Shown: piece by piece, positions 1 to 7,791 of the stretch
Numbering within the stretch: the stretch's first letter is position 1
Layout of the letters: each line of letters starts with the position of its first letter
Source of the DNA: JASHSH01 sp036490215
GTDB lineage: Bacteria > Pseudomonadota > Alphaproteobacteria > Rhodospirillales > Magnetospirillaceae
Assembly: GCA_036490215.1 (NCBI GenBank)
Contig: DASXEH010000082.1
Coordinates: 1 to 33,853, forward strand
DNA: 33,853 bases
Direction of reading: 5' to 3'
Notes under the pieces: model-generated
Databases searched by the model: none
Told to the model about the DNA's origin: nothing
What the model saw: the letters and a program-made list of their open reading frames with translations, nothing else
Made by a program: the position numbers and the translations under genes

Positions 1-69
1 TTGCTGATGACGCCGCGCCGGACCGACACCGATGGATTTTTCGTCAGCTTGATGCGGCGCAACTCATGA
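1..69 (+). CDS. rsmB: RsmB/NOP-family 16S rRNA methyltransferase, C-terminal end only
   Basis: The first 22 codons in frame 1 read LLMTPRRTDTDGFFVSLMRR followed by two residues and a TGA stop at 67-69. The motif TPxRTxTDGFFV is the usual C-terminus of RsmB/Fmu-type cytosine-5 rRNA methyltransferases, which modify 16S rRNA. The start lies outside the window. An rsmB-like gene directly before guaA is a common order in Bradyrhizobium relatives, which supports the call and the placement of this stretch in the chromosome rather than the mobile element. Confidence 0.7.
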   Translation: MLMTPRRTDTDGFFVSLMRRNS

Positions 70-93
70 ACCTGATGGCCAAGACTCGACAGA

Positions 94-140
94 CCCCCCT
101 CACTAACCCTTCCCCGCCAGCAGGAGAGGGAAGGGAGGGT
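94..140. repeat. Palindromic intergenic repeat before guaA
   Basis: Perfect 8-bp arms CCCTTCCC (107-114) and GGGAAGGG (128-135) flank a 13-base loop, with further C-rich and G-rich sequence outside. This is the style of C/G-rich palindromic intergenic repeat scattered in Bradyrhizobium-type genomes. It lies between the rsmB stop and the guaA start, so it would sit in the guaA leader as a hairpin. Copy number in the genome cannot be seen here. Confidence 0.6.
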
Positions 141-152
141 GTAAAATCTGCA

Positions 153-1706
153 ATGGCTGGTCACGACAAAATTCTCATCGTCGATTTCGGCTCGCAGGTG
201 ACGCAGCTGATCGCGCGGCGCATACGCGAAGAGCGCGTCTATTGCGAGATCGTGCCATATCAGAAGGCCGAAGCGGCGTTCCGCGAGATAGCGCCGAAGG
301 GAGTCATTCTCTCCGGCGGTCCGGCTGGCGTGCTCGATAAGGATGCGCCGCTGGCGCCGATGGCGATCTACCAGGCCGGCGTGCCGGTGCTCGGCATCTG
401 CTACGGAGAGCAGGCCATGGCGCACCAGCTCGGCGGCAGGGTCGAGGCCGGCCACCATCGCGAATTCGGCCGTGCCGAGGTCGAGCTGACCAAAGCCTCG
501 GCGCTGACCGACGGCGTCTGGGAGGTCGGCCAGCGCTATCCGGTATGGATGAGCCACGGCGACCGCGTCACCGAATTGCCGGCGGGTTTTGCCGTGACCG
601 GCACGTCGTCGAACGCGCCGATCGCCATGATCGCCGACGACGCTCGCAAATTCTACGCCACGCAGTTTCACCTCGAAGTGATGCATACCCCGCACGGCGC
701 GGCGCTGTTGCGCAATTTCGTCCGCAACATCGCGGGCTGCGCCGGCGACTGGACCATGCGGGCATTCAAGGACGAGGCGGTTGAGAAAATCCGCAAACAG
801 GTCGGTAAGGACAAGGTGATCTGCGGCCTTTCCGGCGGTGTCGATTCCGCGGTCGCGGCGGTGCTCATCCACGAGGCAATCGGCGAGCAGCTCACTTGCG
901 TGTTCGTCGATCATGGCCTGCTGCGGCTCGGCGAGGCCGAGCGCGTGGTCGCGCTGTTCCGTGACCATTACAACATTCCCCTGATACATATCGAAGCCGC
1001 GGACGTGTTTCTGAAAGAGCTGACCGGAGTCGTCGACCCGGAGGACAAGCGCAAGACCATCGGCAAGCTGTTCATCGACGTGTTCGACGCGGAGGCCAAA
1101 AAGGTCGGCGGCGCCAAATTTTTGGCCCAGGGCACGCTCTATCCCGACGTGATCGAGAGCGTGTCGTTTGCCGGCGGACCCTCGGTGACGATCAAATCGC
1201 ACCACAATGTCGGCGGCCTGCCGGCGCGCATGAATCTGAAACTGGTCGAGCCGCTGCGCGAACTGTTCAAGGACGAGGTGCGCGCGCTCGGCCGCGAACT
1301 CGGCCTGCCCGACGTGTTTGTCGGCCGCCACCCGTTTCCCGGTCCGGGGCTCGCCATCCGCTGCCCGGGCGCGATCACGCGCGAGCGGCTCGATATCCTC
1401 CGCCTCGCCGACGACATTTTCATCGAGGAAATCCGCCGCGCCGGCCTTTACGACGACATCTGGCAGGCCTTCGCGGTGCTGCTGCCGGTGCGCACCGTCG
1501 GCGTCATGGGCGACTACCGCACCTACGATTACGTCGTGGCGCTGCGCGCGGTCACCTCAATCGACGGCATGACGGCGGATTTCTATCCGTTCGACAACGT
1601 GTTTATCGGCACGGTGGCGACCCGCATCATCAACGAAGCCAAGGGAGTCAACCGCGTGGTCTACGACGTGACCAGCAAGCCGCCGGGGACAATCGAGTGG
1701 GAATGA
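153..1706 (+). CDS. guaA: GMP synthase (glutamine-hydrolysing)
   Basis: GuaA aminates XMP to GMP with glutamine and ATP, the last step of cytosolic guanine nucleotide synthesis. From the ATG at 153 the protein is 517 residues, the usual family length; an upstream ATG at 66 would add 29 residues read through the palindromic repeat and is unlikely. The N-terminal class I glutamine amidotransferase shows GICYGEQAMA with the catalytic Cys, and FHLEVMHT near residue 180. The PP-loop ATP-pyrophosphatase motif GLSGGVDSA follows near residue 226. The C-terminus ends KPPGTIEWE, as in intact GuaA proteins. The gene is therefore complete and functional although an integrase gene follows it; the inserting element restores the 3' end. 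The 3' end of guaA is a recognised integration site for genomic islands. Confidence 0.97.
   Translation: MAGHDKILIVDFGSQVTQLIARRIREERVYCEIVPYQKAEAAFREIAPKGVILSGGPAGVLDKDAPLAPMAIYQAGVPVLGICYGEQAMAHQLGGRVEAGHHREFGRAEVELTKASALTDGVWEVGQRYPVWMSHGDRVTELPAGFAVTGTSSNAPIAMIADDARKFYATQFHLEVMHTPHGAALLRNFVRNIAGCAGDWTMRAFKDEAVEKIRKQVGKDKVICGLSGGVDSAVAAVLIHEAIGEQLTCVFVDHGLLRLGEAERVVALFRDHYNIPLIHIEAADVFLKELTGVVDPEDKRKTIGKLFIDVFDAEAKKVGGAKFLAQGTLYPDVIESVSFAGGPSVTIKSHHNVGGLPARMNLKLVEPLRELFKDEVRALGRELGLPDVFVGRHPFPGPGLAIRCPGAITRERLDILRLADDIFIEEIRRAGLYDDIWQAFAVLLPVRTVGVMGDYRTYDYVVALRAVTSIDGMTADFYPFDNVFIGTVATRIINEAKGVNRVVYDVTSKPPGTIEWE
1660..1706 (+). other. Probable attL at the 3' end of guaA
   Basis: The integrase gene starts 294 bases downstream of the guaA stop and points away from it, the usual layout for elements that integrate in the guaA 3' end. 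The core is expected in the last tens of bases of guaA, because the reading frame is preserved. No second copy of this sequence occurs in the window, so attR must lie beyond position 33853 and the exact core cannot be fixed. Just past the stop is a small inverted repeat, TCCGGG (1717-1722) and CCCGGA (1738-1743). Confidence 0.5.
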
Positions 1707-1820
1707 TTTTGGCCTATCCGGGGGTATCCCGCAGCGTCCCGGAAACAGCCATAACACACTGATAAACAAAATAAAATCATCCAAAGACGTTCGGGGACTA
1801 TCGGCCGGCAGAGATCGCCG

Positions 1821-1983
1821 CTGACGGACTCCCTGACGGTGCGGCTCCCCATTGCGAAATCCGATTTCGTCCGATACCGTCAGGGGTGAGCACCCTCTGA
1901 CGGTCTTTTTTTCGAACTAACTAGCTGTAAGAAAAAGAGATTTTGGCGCGAGGATGCCCGAAAATGGCCTGACGGTCTTTTTT
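1821..1983. repeat. Cluster of CTGACGG motifs between guaA and int
   Basis: The octamer CTGACGG(T/A) occurs at 1821-1828, 1833-1840, 1897-1904 and 1969-1976, and inverted as ACCGTCAG at 1876-1883. The copies at 1897 and 1969 extend to a 15-base identical repeat CTGACGGTCTTTTTT. The position between the att site and the integrase gene fits arm-type binding sites for the integrase or its excisionase, or sites for a repressor of int. Some copies also serve as arms of the terminator at 1876-1912. Confidence 0.5.
1876..1912 (+). terminator. Strong intrinsic terminator upstream of int
   Basis: ACCGTCAG (1876-1883) pairs with CTGACGGT (1897-1904), continued by GGGT with ACCC around a GAGC loop and one bulged T at 1896. 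Seven T residues follow at 1906-1912. It would stop transcripts coming from guaA and keep them from reading into int. Confidence 0.75.
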
Positions 1984-1999
1984 GGAGGAGACAGTGCCG

Positions 2000-3280
2000 A
2001 TGTTGACCGATTCAGCCCTTAAGCATCTGAAACCAAAAGAGAAAATTTACAAGGTGACGGACCGGGACGGCATGTATGTCCTCGTAAAGCCGTCGGGGAC
2101 CCTCTCTTTTCGGCTGGATTACCGGGTGAATGGACGGCGCGAGACCGTCACGTTCGGCAAGTATGGCCCGGCCGGGTTATCGCTCGCTCGTGCGCGAGAG
2201 CTGTGCATCGACGCCAAACGGGCCATCAGCGAAGGGCGATCGCCGGCGATCGAGAAGCAGCGGGAGAAGCGCCGGCTCCTGGAAGCGAAGAGCTTTGGCG
2301 AGTTCGGCGAGAAATGGCTGACCGCGGCGCCGATGGCGGACAGCACGCGGGCGATGCGCCGGTCGATCTTCGAGCGTGAGCTGCTACCGAAGTGGCGCCA
2401 TCGGCTTCTGACCGAAATCACCCCGGACGATCTCCGGGCTCATTGCGGCGCTATCGTCGAGCGCGGCGCGCCGGCGACGGCGATTCACGTCCGCGATATC
2501 CTCAAGCAGATCTACGGCTTCGCGATCTTGCACGGCGAGAAGGTCGCCAACCCGGCTGACGAGGTGGGACCGGCTTCGATCGCAACCTTCGTGCCGAAGG
2601 ACCGGTCGCTCTCGCCTACCGAGATTCGGATCATGCTCAAGCTGCTCGAGAAGGTGGCGACGCTGCCGACCATCCGGCTCGGCATGCGGCTCTACCTGCA
2701 GACGATGGTGCGCAAGAGCGAGCTGCAGGACGCGATCTGGGACGAGGTCGATTTCGAAAACGCCGTCTGGACGATCCCGAAAGAACGGATGAAGCGCTCG
2801 AAGGCGCACAACGTCTATCTGTCGCGGCAGACGCTTGACATCATGATCGCGCTGAAGACCTGCGCAGGGAATTCGCGATACCTCTTGCCGTCGCGGTACG
2901 ACGCGGATGCGCCGATGTCGCGCGCGACATTCAACCGCGTCACTTATTCGGTCGTCGACCAGGCGAAGAAGGAAGGGCTGCCGCTGGAGCCATTCACAGT
3001 TCACGACCTGCGAAGGACGGGATCCACGCTGCTCAATGAACTAGGCTTCAACAGCGACTGGATCGAGAAGTGCCTTGCGCATGAGGACGGCCGGTCCTCC
3101 CGCGGCGTTTACAACAAGGCCGAATATGAAGTGCAGCGCCGCCACATGATGCAGGAATGGTCGGACATCATCGATGCCTGGGTTGCTGGCAAGAAGCGCG
3201 TGCCGGTGCTCATCCCGCCTTTGATGCCGTTGTTTGAACCGGACCCGGCGATCGAACCGGGCGCGATCGCCGTTGCCTGA
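2000..3280 (+). CDS. int: P4-type tyrosine site-specific integrase
   Basis: This recombinase would insert and excise the element at guaA. The chosen ATG at 2000 follows GGAGGAG (1984-1990) at nine bases, giving 426 residues; an in-frame TTG at 1982 would overlap that site. The N-terminus (about 1-90) is the arm-binding DUF4102 type, with KVTDRDGMYVLVKPSG and FGKYGPAGLSLARAR. The C-terminal catalytic domain has the full set: Arg238 (MVRKSEL), His335 and Arg338 (HDLRR), His361 (LAHED) and Tyr371 (GVYNKAEY). LAH replaces the more usual LGH but keeps the histidine. The gene points away from guaA and its 3' end overlaps the convergent AlpA-like gene by 71 bases. It is complete and probably active. 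Confidence 0.93.
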   Translation: MLTDSALKHLKPKEKIYKVTDRDGMYVLVKPSGTLSFRLDYRVNGRRETVTFGKYGPAGLSLARARELCIDAKRAISEGRSPAIEKQREKRRLLEAKSFGEFGEKWLTAAPMADSTRAMRRSIFERELLPKWRHRLLTEITPDDLRAHCGAIVERGAPATAIHVRDILKQIYGFAILHGEKVANPADEVGPASIATFVPKDRSLSPTEIRIMLKLLEKVATLPTIRLGMRLYLQTMVRKSELQDAIWDEVDFENAVWTIPKERMKRSKAHNVYLSRQTLDIMIALKTCAGNSRYLLPSRYDADAPMSRATFNRVTYSVVDQAKKEGLPLEPFTVHDLRRTGSTLLNELGFNSDWIEKCLAHEDGRSSRGVYNKAEYEVQRRHMMQEWSDIIDAWVAGKKRVPVLIPPLMPLFEPDPAIEPGAIAVA

Positions 3281-3506
3281 CATCGGGAGATTGCGCGCGA
3301 ACGATGGGGGCCGATCGGCGGGCGGCCAGCCAGGCTTCGACTTCCGCGAGGTCCCAAACGACGCAGCGCGGCGAAAGAGCGAAGCGGCGCGGAAAATCGC
3401 CGCGCTGCTCCATCTCGTAGATTGTGCTGTCCGCTAGCGGAACCATGTCGCGCAATTGCCGTCGGCGGATGGTCCGCTTGATAATTGTCTCTACTGCAAA
3501 GCCCAT
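3210..3506 (-). CDS. AlpA-family DNA-binding protein, candidate excisionase
   Basis: A 98-residue protein with a MerR-like helix-turn-helix: RRRQLRDMVPLADSTIYEMEQRGDFPRRFALSPRCVVWDLAEVEAWLAAR is the AlpA pattern (residues about 14-63). AlpA-type proteins act as transcription regulators of P4-type integrases and as recombination directionality factors. The ATG at 3506 is preceded by GGAG. The tail after residue 65 is rich in Arg, Pro and Ser and overlaps the int gene antisense for 71 bases, so that tail may be poorly conserved. Its place beside int suggests it controls excision. A second HTH protein at 31879-32163 is a competing candidate for that role. Confidence 0.8.
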   Translation of the reverse strand: MGFAVETIIKRTIRRRQLRDMVPLADSTIYEMEQRGDFPRRFALSPRCVVWDLAEVEAWLAARRSAPIVRAQSPDVRQRRSRPVRSPGPVQTTASKAG

Positions 3507-3910
3507 CTCGAGTCTCCGTGAATATCCAGATCTCTGACAATTGAAAGCGATTGCTGCCGAACAATGGAAGTCCTTGATTCCATCGGTACGGACGTGGAGG
3601 GCGTTGGGACAAAGATCGGATGGTCAAACAGCCATGATCGCTCAGCAAATCTATGAAGCCTTTCCGAAGCGCCGGGCGAAGGATGTAGCCTTTTTCATGA
3701 AATGGTCCGGCACGTCTCCGACTGGAATCACCGGGGAAGCCTGTGCCAAACGAAGGGAGGAGTCGGGAACCGGGCTCCCGCCGTGACGTTTTGTATTCTG
3801 TGGCAAGTGCCGGCCTAGATAAGCTCAATTTGCCGATACCCCAGTGAAACACCCGGGAGGCTCCTGCGTTAAACAGGAGGCGAGAACCTTGTAAGGCTGG
3901 AGCCAGGACG
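3507..3910. other. 404-base stretch without a convincing gene
   Basis: A TTG-initiated plus-strand frame (3541-3786, 81 codons) and a long minus-strand frame are open here, but neither has a credible start or a recognisable protein. The first part must hold the promoter of the minus-strand AlpA-like gene. Near the right end, GGAG at 3899-3902 is the ribosome-binding site of the NIPSNAP gene. Confidence 0.5.
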
Positions 3911-4210
3911 ATGGTCACTTGTTGTATCCGCTACACACTCAATCCCCACGAACTCGATGCGTTCGAGACATATGCGAAAGCCTGGCCACCGATCATAGCG
4001 CGTTGCGGGGGTGAGCTCATTGGCTATTTCCTGCCAAAAGAGGGGGCCAACAACCTTGCGCTGGCGCTGATCGATTTCGAAACACTTGCGGCCTATGAGA
4101 CTTATCGCGCGAAACTAGCTGAGGACGACGCCGCAAAAGCGAACGTCGCGCATGCTCAGTCCACACGTTGCATCCTTGTCGAGGAGCGCTCATTTCTGCG
4201 GCGCTGCTGA
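3911..4210 (+). CDS. NIPSNAP-family protein
   Basis: A 99-residue protein starting MVTCCIRYTLNPHELDAFETYAKAW, with GGELIGYFLPKEGANNLALALIDF in the middle and STRCILVEERSF at the end. This is the bacterial single-domain NIPSNAP pattern, a ferredoxin-like dimeric alpha/beta barrel related to small-molecule monooxygenases. No substrate is known. The start follows GGAGCCAGGACG. Its TGA overlaps the ATG of the deacetylase gene by one base (TGATG), so the two are probably translationally coupled and work on the same compound or stress. Family call is firm; function is unknown. Confidence 0.85.
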   Translation: MVTCCIRYTLNPHELDAFETYAKAWPPIIARCGGELIGYFLPKEGANNLALALIDFETLAAYETYRAKLAEDDAAKANVAHAQSTRCILVEERSFLRRC

Positions 4211-5097
4211 TGTCTGGCAATCCGTTTTATCAATATAGCGCCATTATCGACCGACCGCCGCTTGAGTGGCCGGGTGGCCGGCACCTTGCGGTCTACGTCG
4301 GTCTCAACCTCGAACACTACGCATTTGGTGAGCATTCGGTCGGATTGCTCGATGCCGTCGCGCAGCGAGATCCTGATCCGATCAACTTCAGCTGGCGGGA
4401 CTACGGGGTGCGCGTCGGGGTGTGGCGTATGGCTGAATTATTCGAGCGGCTTGAGCTAAAACCCAGCGTCCTGCTGAATGCCGATGTTTGCGACGAGTAT
4501 CCAAGGATTATCGAAGAGGGAAACAAGCGCGGTTGGACTTGGATTGCGCACGGCAAGAACAATTCGATGTTCGCCGGCGACCCACCGCACCTGAGCAAGG
4601 AGGCGGAGAGCGAGTATCTACGCGCCGTGTTCGACACCATCGCGCGCGCGACGGGCGCAAGGCCCAAGGGCTGGCTGGGCCCTCTCGGATTGAGCGAGAC
4701 CTATGCGACCTGCAGTATACTGCGTGAACTTGGCGCTACCTATGTGCTTGATTGGGCCAATGACGACCAGCCTTACAGGCTGAGTCCTAGTCAGGCCGAT
4801 CTCTTGAGCATACCCTATAGTTTCGAGCTCAATGATTTGCCGTTCTTCGTCAAGAACGGCGCCGACGGAACGGCCTTTGCGCGGATGATGGTGGACCAGT
4901 TCGATGTTCTCTATGCCGAAAGCCGGACGATTGCCCGCGTCATGCCTATTTGTATTCATCCGTTCGTCACGGGCCAGGCGTTTCGGCATAAGCATTTCGC
5001 CGAAGCTCTCGCCTATATCGCCGGACACCGTGACGTGTGGCTTACCACAGCCGATGAAATCGCCGCCTACACTGAACGAAATCATCGGGCCAAGTGA
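4210..5097 (+). CDS. Polysaccharide deacetylase-family protein (PuuE-like)
   Basis: The 295-residue protein begins MSGNPFYQYSAIIDRPPLEWPGG and resembles NodB-fold deacetylases of the PuuE/cyclic-amidase branch. Visible family features are LNADVCDEYPRI near residue 95, WIAHGKNNSMF near 115, PKGWLGPLGLSET near 150 and a terminal HPFVTGQAFR...WLTTADEIAAY. The typical TxDD and HxxxH metal motifs of classical chitin or peptidoglycan deacetylases are not present in that form: the first histidine is followed by Asn residues. The substrate may therefore be a small amide rather than a polysaccharide. ATG 4210 is preferred over an earlier TTG because it gives the TGATG overlap with the NIPSNAP gene and the family start. 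No signal peptide, so cytoplasmic. Confidence 0.82.
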   Translation: MSGNPFYQYSAIIDRPPLEWPGGRHLAVYVGLNLEHYAFGEHSVGLLDAVAQRDPDPINFSWRDYGVRVGVWRMAELFERLELKPSVLLNADVCDEYPRIIEEGNKRGWTWIAHGKNNSMFAGDPPHLSKEAESEYLRAVFDTIARATGARPKGWLGPLGLSETYATCSILRELGATYVLDWANDDQPYRLSPSQADLLSIPYSFELNDLPFFVKNGADGTAFARMMVDQFDVLYAESRTIARVMPICIHPFVTGQAFRHKHFAEALAYIAGHRDVWLTTADEIAAYTERNHRAK

Positions 5098-5230
5098 ATC
5101 ACACGCTGCTGCACGCTGATAACGTGGGCGAGGACTTCGCCGCCGTGCGTCAGGCGTTCGCGATCACCGATCCCGATGTGCCTCATCGATGCCGATCAGG
5201 CGAAACTTCTATCGAGTGACTTCGAGATGG

Positions 5231-5575
5231 CTAGCTGACCTCGGTTTGTGCGACTTGTACCTGCGTTCGCCGATCTACCGCTTCATGATGCTCTGCGTGC
5301 GCGTCGAAATGGGCAAGTACGGCGCGGGCCTCTGCCGGCACATGGCTGACCGTGTAGTCCGCGCCCATGAAGTTTCGTACGGAGTCGATGCTGTCGAACC
5401 ACATCAAGGTGGTGAACTCGGTCTCCTTACCACGATCCAGCCTCAGGACATCGATGTGGCGAAATCCTGGAATGCGCCTGGCCTCAATGGCGGGAATGAC
5501 TTTCAAAAGCAGGATGCTCTGGTAGGGCGCAGCGTTCTCGGGCGTGGTCCAGCCACGCCATACACGACAAATCAC
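5231..5575 (-). CDS. Antibiotic biosynthesis monooxygenase-like small protein
   Basis: The 114-residue product starts VICRVWRGWTTPENAAPYQS and contains RRIPGFRHIDVLRLDRG and FTTLMWFDSIDSVRNFMGADY, the pattern of single-domain dimeric alpha/beta-barrel proteins in the antibiotic biosynthesis monooxygenase group. Many act without cofactor on aromatic or polyketide-like substrates; this one's substrate is unknown. The GTG at 5575 is chosen because GAGGAGG ends four bases before it; an upstream TTG at 5608 lacks such a site. A 17-codon frame starting at ATG 5630 ends in TGA just before this GTG, so short coupled translation is possible. It is the last gene of the minus-strand group that begins near 8268. 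Confidence 0.75.
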   Translation of the reverse strand: MICRVWRGWTTPENAAPYQSILLLKVIPAIEARRIPGFRHIDVLRLDRGKETEFTTLMWFDSIDSVRNFMGADYTVSHVPAEARAVLAHFDAHAEHHEAVDRRTQVQVAQTEVS

Positions 5576-5626
5576 GTCACCTCCTCTTCGTCCAGAAGCC
5601 TGCGCCAATTCCTGCCTCCGTCACAT

Positions 5627-5998
5627 TCATGACCCCGCCCGGGTCCCAAAAAGCTCCAGAAGGTGGCGCGGCGATTGGGGCATGGACACGATAACGGTTA
5701 CAGGTCCTTGCGCGCGACCTTCTGGAGCTTTCATGGACACCACGTCAAAGCGCCGTTGAGTTTCCCGCACGGCTTCGGTGACGTCGATCCCGGCTGTTGC
5801 CACGTAGGCAAGATGGCGAGGGCGGTCCGATCCTAAAAGTCGGGGGAAAACCTTCTGCATCGACGTTGCTCGTTGAGTTGCCCTGATGGAGGATCCTGAG
5901 CCGGCACTTTTCATCGAAGGCGCCGCTCGTCGGGTGGGATCAAGGAAGCCTCCTTCCCGCCCTTCGACATTCCCCCTCACTCCCAATAAGAGATTCAA
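5627..5998 (-). pseudogene. Doubtful open frame, likely rearranged remnant
   Basis: This open frame starts with a TTG overlapping the stop of the MFS gene. Most of the translation is unrecognisable and rich in Arg and Ser, but it ends LLELFGTRAGS, nearly the same as the LYLELFGTRAES end of the DUF1579-like protein at 7194-7730. At DNA level 5627-5658 and 7194-7225 differ at only two of 32 bases. A long inverted repeat also lies inside (5650-5670 and 5711-5731). I read it as debris from duplication of a DUF1579-like gene end, not as a working gene, although translation cannot be excluded. Confidence 0.4.
5650..5731. repeat. 21-bp inverted repeat with 40-base centre
   Basis: AAAGCTCCAGAAGGT at 5650-5664 is exactly inverted as ACCTTCTGGAGCTTT at 5717-5731, and with one mismatch the arms extend to 5670 and 5711. 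The centre (5671-5710) has no obvious gene. The nonamer CATGGACAC occurs at 5681-5689 and again at 5732-5740. The left arm is part of the duplicated 3' gene end described at 5627-5998. Confidence 0.75.
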
Positions 5999-7197
5999 TT
6001 TCGCGACGTGGGAGATGGGACAGGCGGTCCGCCCCTGTGCCTGACAGCGAAAATAACTGCCGCCACCGCGAACACCGCAATCATGCCCGCGAAAATCGCA
6101 CTAGCGAGCAGCATGCCCGCGTAGGCCGAGATGATCCCGACGCCGATTACGGGCAGCGCATTGCCGGTAAAGCAACAGACGAAATAACTAGAGACTACTT
6201 CGGCGCGATGACTTTCCGGTGCGATTTCGTTAATCACTTGCAGACTGCCGCGATAACCAGCACCGGCAGAGATGCCGCACAAAGTAGTCGCGCCGATCAT
6301 CGTTGCCAACGACGCGAGTTGTTGCGCGGCGACCAAGAGCGCCACGCTCGGCACCATCAACCCAAGTCCCCACAACATGGCGGCGCGGCTCGTCAGTTGT
6401 TTCGTCAGCATCACGGTTGCTGCGCATACGAGACCGAGCTCGAACACCAATGCTCCCGCGGCGGCGTGACTCGTCTCGTGTAATTCCTGCGCAAGGATGC
6501 TCGGGGCAAGGGCAGCAAAGAAACCGACGAGTGCCAGAGCGCCAAAGCCGGTCACCGCCGGAGCAACAAATTCGAGACGGATTGCTCGCGGAACGCCAAT
6601 GCGTGGACGCAACGAGACATCGCTAAGACGGTGCGCCGGTTGACTGACAGTTTCTTTCGCGCGCAACATCAGCGCCCCGAAAATGGCAATAACGGCAAGA
6701 TATGCGATAAACGAAAAGTGCAGTGGCCAAGGTACGTATTGTGCCAAAAGACCGGCGGTCAATGGGCCCAATGCCAGTCCCAGATAGTTAGCGCCTGTGG
6801 AAATGAGAGTGGCGCGAGCCTTGTCCGAGCCGACAAGCTCGGCGAGCCAGGCGTTGGCGGTCCCGGCAGCAACCCCAACGCCCAGCCCACTCAAAGCCCG
6901 TGCCCAAAACAATGCGGCCGTTCCATCGGCAAAGAGAAACACCAATGTGCTGACTACCGCCGCCGCCAATGCAGGCAGCATCGCGCGCCGGCGGCCAATT
7001 TGGTCGGAAAGGCGGCCGAACACCAGCAGCGCGCCCAAATTGCCAACGACATAGGCAGCATATATCAGAGTCAGTGTTATGCCGGAGAAGCCGAATTTCT
7101 GCTTGTAGATGATGTAGAGCGGCGTAGGCAACGTGCTGCCGGCGAACATCACACCGATCACGGCGGCAACCGCCACGATATCCATTCGCCTGCTCAT
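5995..7197 (-). CDS. MFS transporter, 12-helix type
   Basis: A 400-residue membrane protein starting MSRRMDIVAVAAVIGVMFAGSTLPTPLYIIYKQKFGFSG. It shows alternating hydrophobic helices and the motif A loop GRLSDQIGRRRAM between helices 2 and 3, followed by RALSGLGVGVAAGTANAWLAELV, typical of drug/metabolite proton antiporters of the major facilitator superfamily. The ATG at 7197 overlaps the stop of the upstream DUF1579-like gene as ATGA; a longer reading from 7428 would run through that gene and lacks sense. The substrate cannot be told from sequence. It lies in a minus-strand group with small NTF2-like and monooxygenase-like proteins, so export of a small organic compound is a reasonable inference. 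Confidence 0.88.
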   Translation of the reverse strand: MSRRMDIVAVAAVIGVMFAGSTLPTPLYIIYKQKFGFSGITLTLIYAAYVVGNLGALLVFGRLSDQIGRRRAMLPALAAAVVSTLVFLFADGTAALFWARALSGLGVGVAAGTANAWLAELVGSDKARATLISTGANYLGLALGPLTAGLLAQYVPWPLHFSFIAYLAVIAIFGALMLRAKETVSQPAHRLSDVSLRPRIGVPRAIRLEFVAPAVTGFGALALVGFFAALAPSILAQELHETSHAAAGALVFELGLVCAATVMLTKQLTSRAAMLWGLGLMVPSVALLVAAQQLASLATMIGATTLCGISAGAGYRGSLQVINEIAPESHRAEVVSSYFVCCFTGNALPVIGVGIISAYAGMLLASAIFAGMIAVFAVAAVIFAVRHRGGPPVPSPTSRN

Positions 7198-7730
7198 GAC
7201 TCCGCCCGGGTCCCGAAAAGCTCCAAATACAGTTGCCAGGATTTGCCATCGTCTCCCAGCCCCTCGGCGCTGTAGTGGAACGATTCTGTGGTAATCGATC
7301 GGTAATGCCAGCGAATGCTCGTGCCGCCCGAGAGCCTGACTTTCATTTCGACGTTCTGTCCCTGGCGGCGCGCCATCAGCCGAGCGCTTGTTTCTGTGGC
7401 TGTTGGATTGATGAATTCGACTCTCCAAGCCTTCGCCATCCGATCATAGGATCGGATCGTCGTAGCATATCTGTCACCTCGCGCTGGAGGGCCGGACACC
7501 CGATCCGCGCGGCGTGGAAAAATAAACAAGTCCTGGATGGCGCGCCCTTCTAGTACCCATGCAGCGTGAACTTCCCCGTTGCTTCTTTGTGTTTCTCCGG
7601 TTGGATCATGAAGTATAGCTTCGAGATCCCAGCTGCCGATCAGGAACCCGAATATATCGTCCACCTCGGCGAGGTCAGAAGCTCGCCGAGGAGCCACAAG
7701 AGCGTCGAGAAATGCCGGTGGAGCCGTCAT
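7194..7730 (-). CDS. DUF1579-like protein, paralogue A
   Basis: The 178-residue protein contains FGFLIGSWDLEAILHDP and GEVHAAWVLEGRAIQDLFIFP, the start of a lipocalin/heme-binding-like barrel seen in DUF1579-type proteins (GxW near the first strand). It is clearly related to the protein at 8711-9223, which has LYGWLIGSWEMDTVHH and GEIHFGWVLEGRAIQDIWIRP. No catalytic residues are evident and no function is established. The stop overlaps the MFS start (ATGA), so these two are co-translated. A gap of 61 bases separates it from the upstream SnoaL-like gene. Confidence 0.7.
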   Translation of the reverse strand: MTAPPAFLDALVAPRRASDLAEVDDIFGFLIGSWDLEAILHDPTGETQRSNGEVHAAWVLEGRAIQDLFIFPRRADRVSGPPARGDRYATTIRSYDRMAKAWRVEFINPTATETSARLMARRQGQNVEMKVRLSGGTSIRWHYRSITTESFHYSAEGLGDDGKSWQLYLELFGTRAES

Positions 7731-7791
7731 CCGCCATCGCTCCGTCGGGCTGTGCCAGAGGCTCTCGTCTCGGTGAACTCCGCACCCTTAA

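Noticed and set aside
3541..3786. An 81-codon plus-strand frame before the NIPSNAP gene
   Set aside because: It starts with TTG, has no Shine-Dalgarno and no recognisable sequence.
3109..3918. A 269-codon minus-strand open frame
   Set aside because: It overlaps int and the AlpA-like gene in another frame, is rich in Arg and Ser without any recognisable domain, and has no ribosome-binding site. It is a product of high GC content.
5098..5230. Possible gene remnant after the deacetylase gene (VGEDFAAVRQAFAITDPDV)
   Set aside because: The stretch looks coding for about 25 residues, but it is too short to assign to any family.
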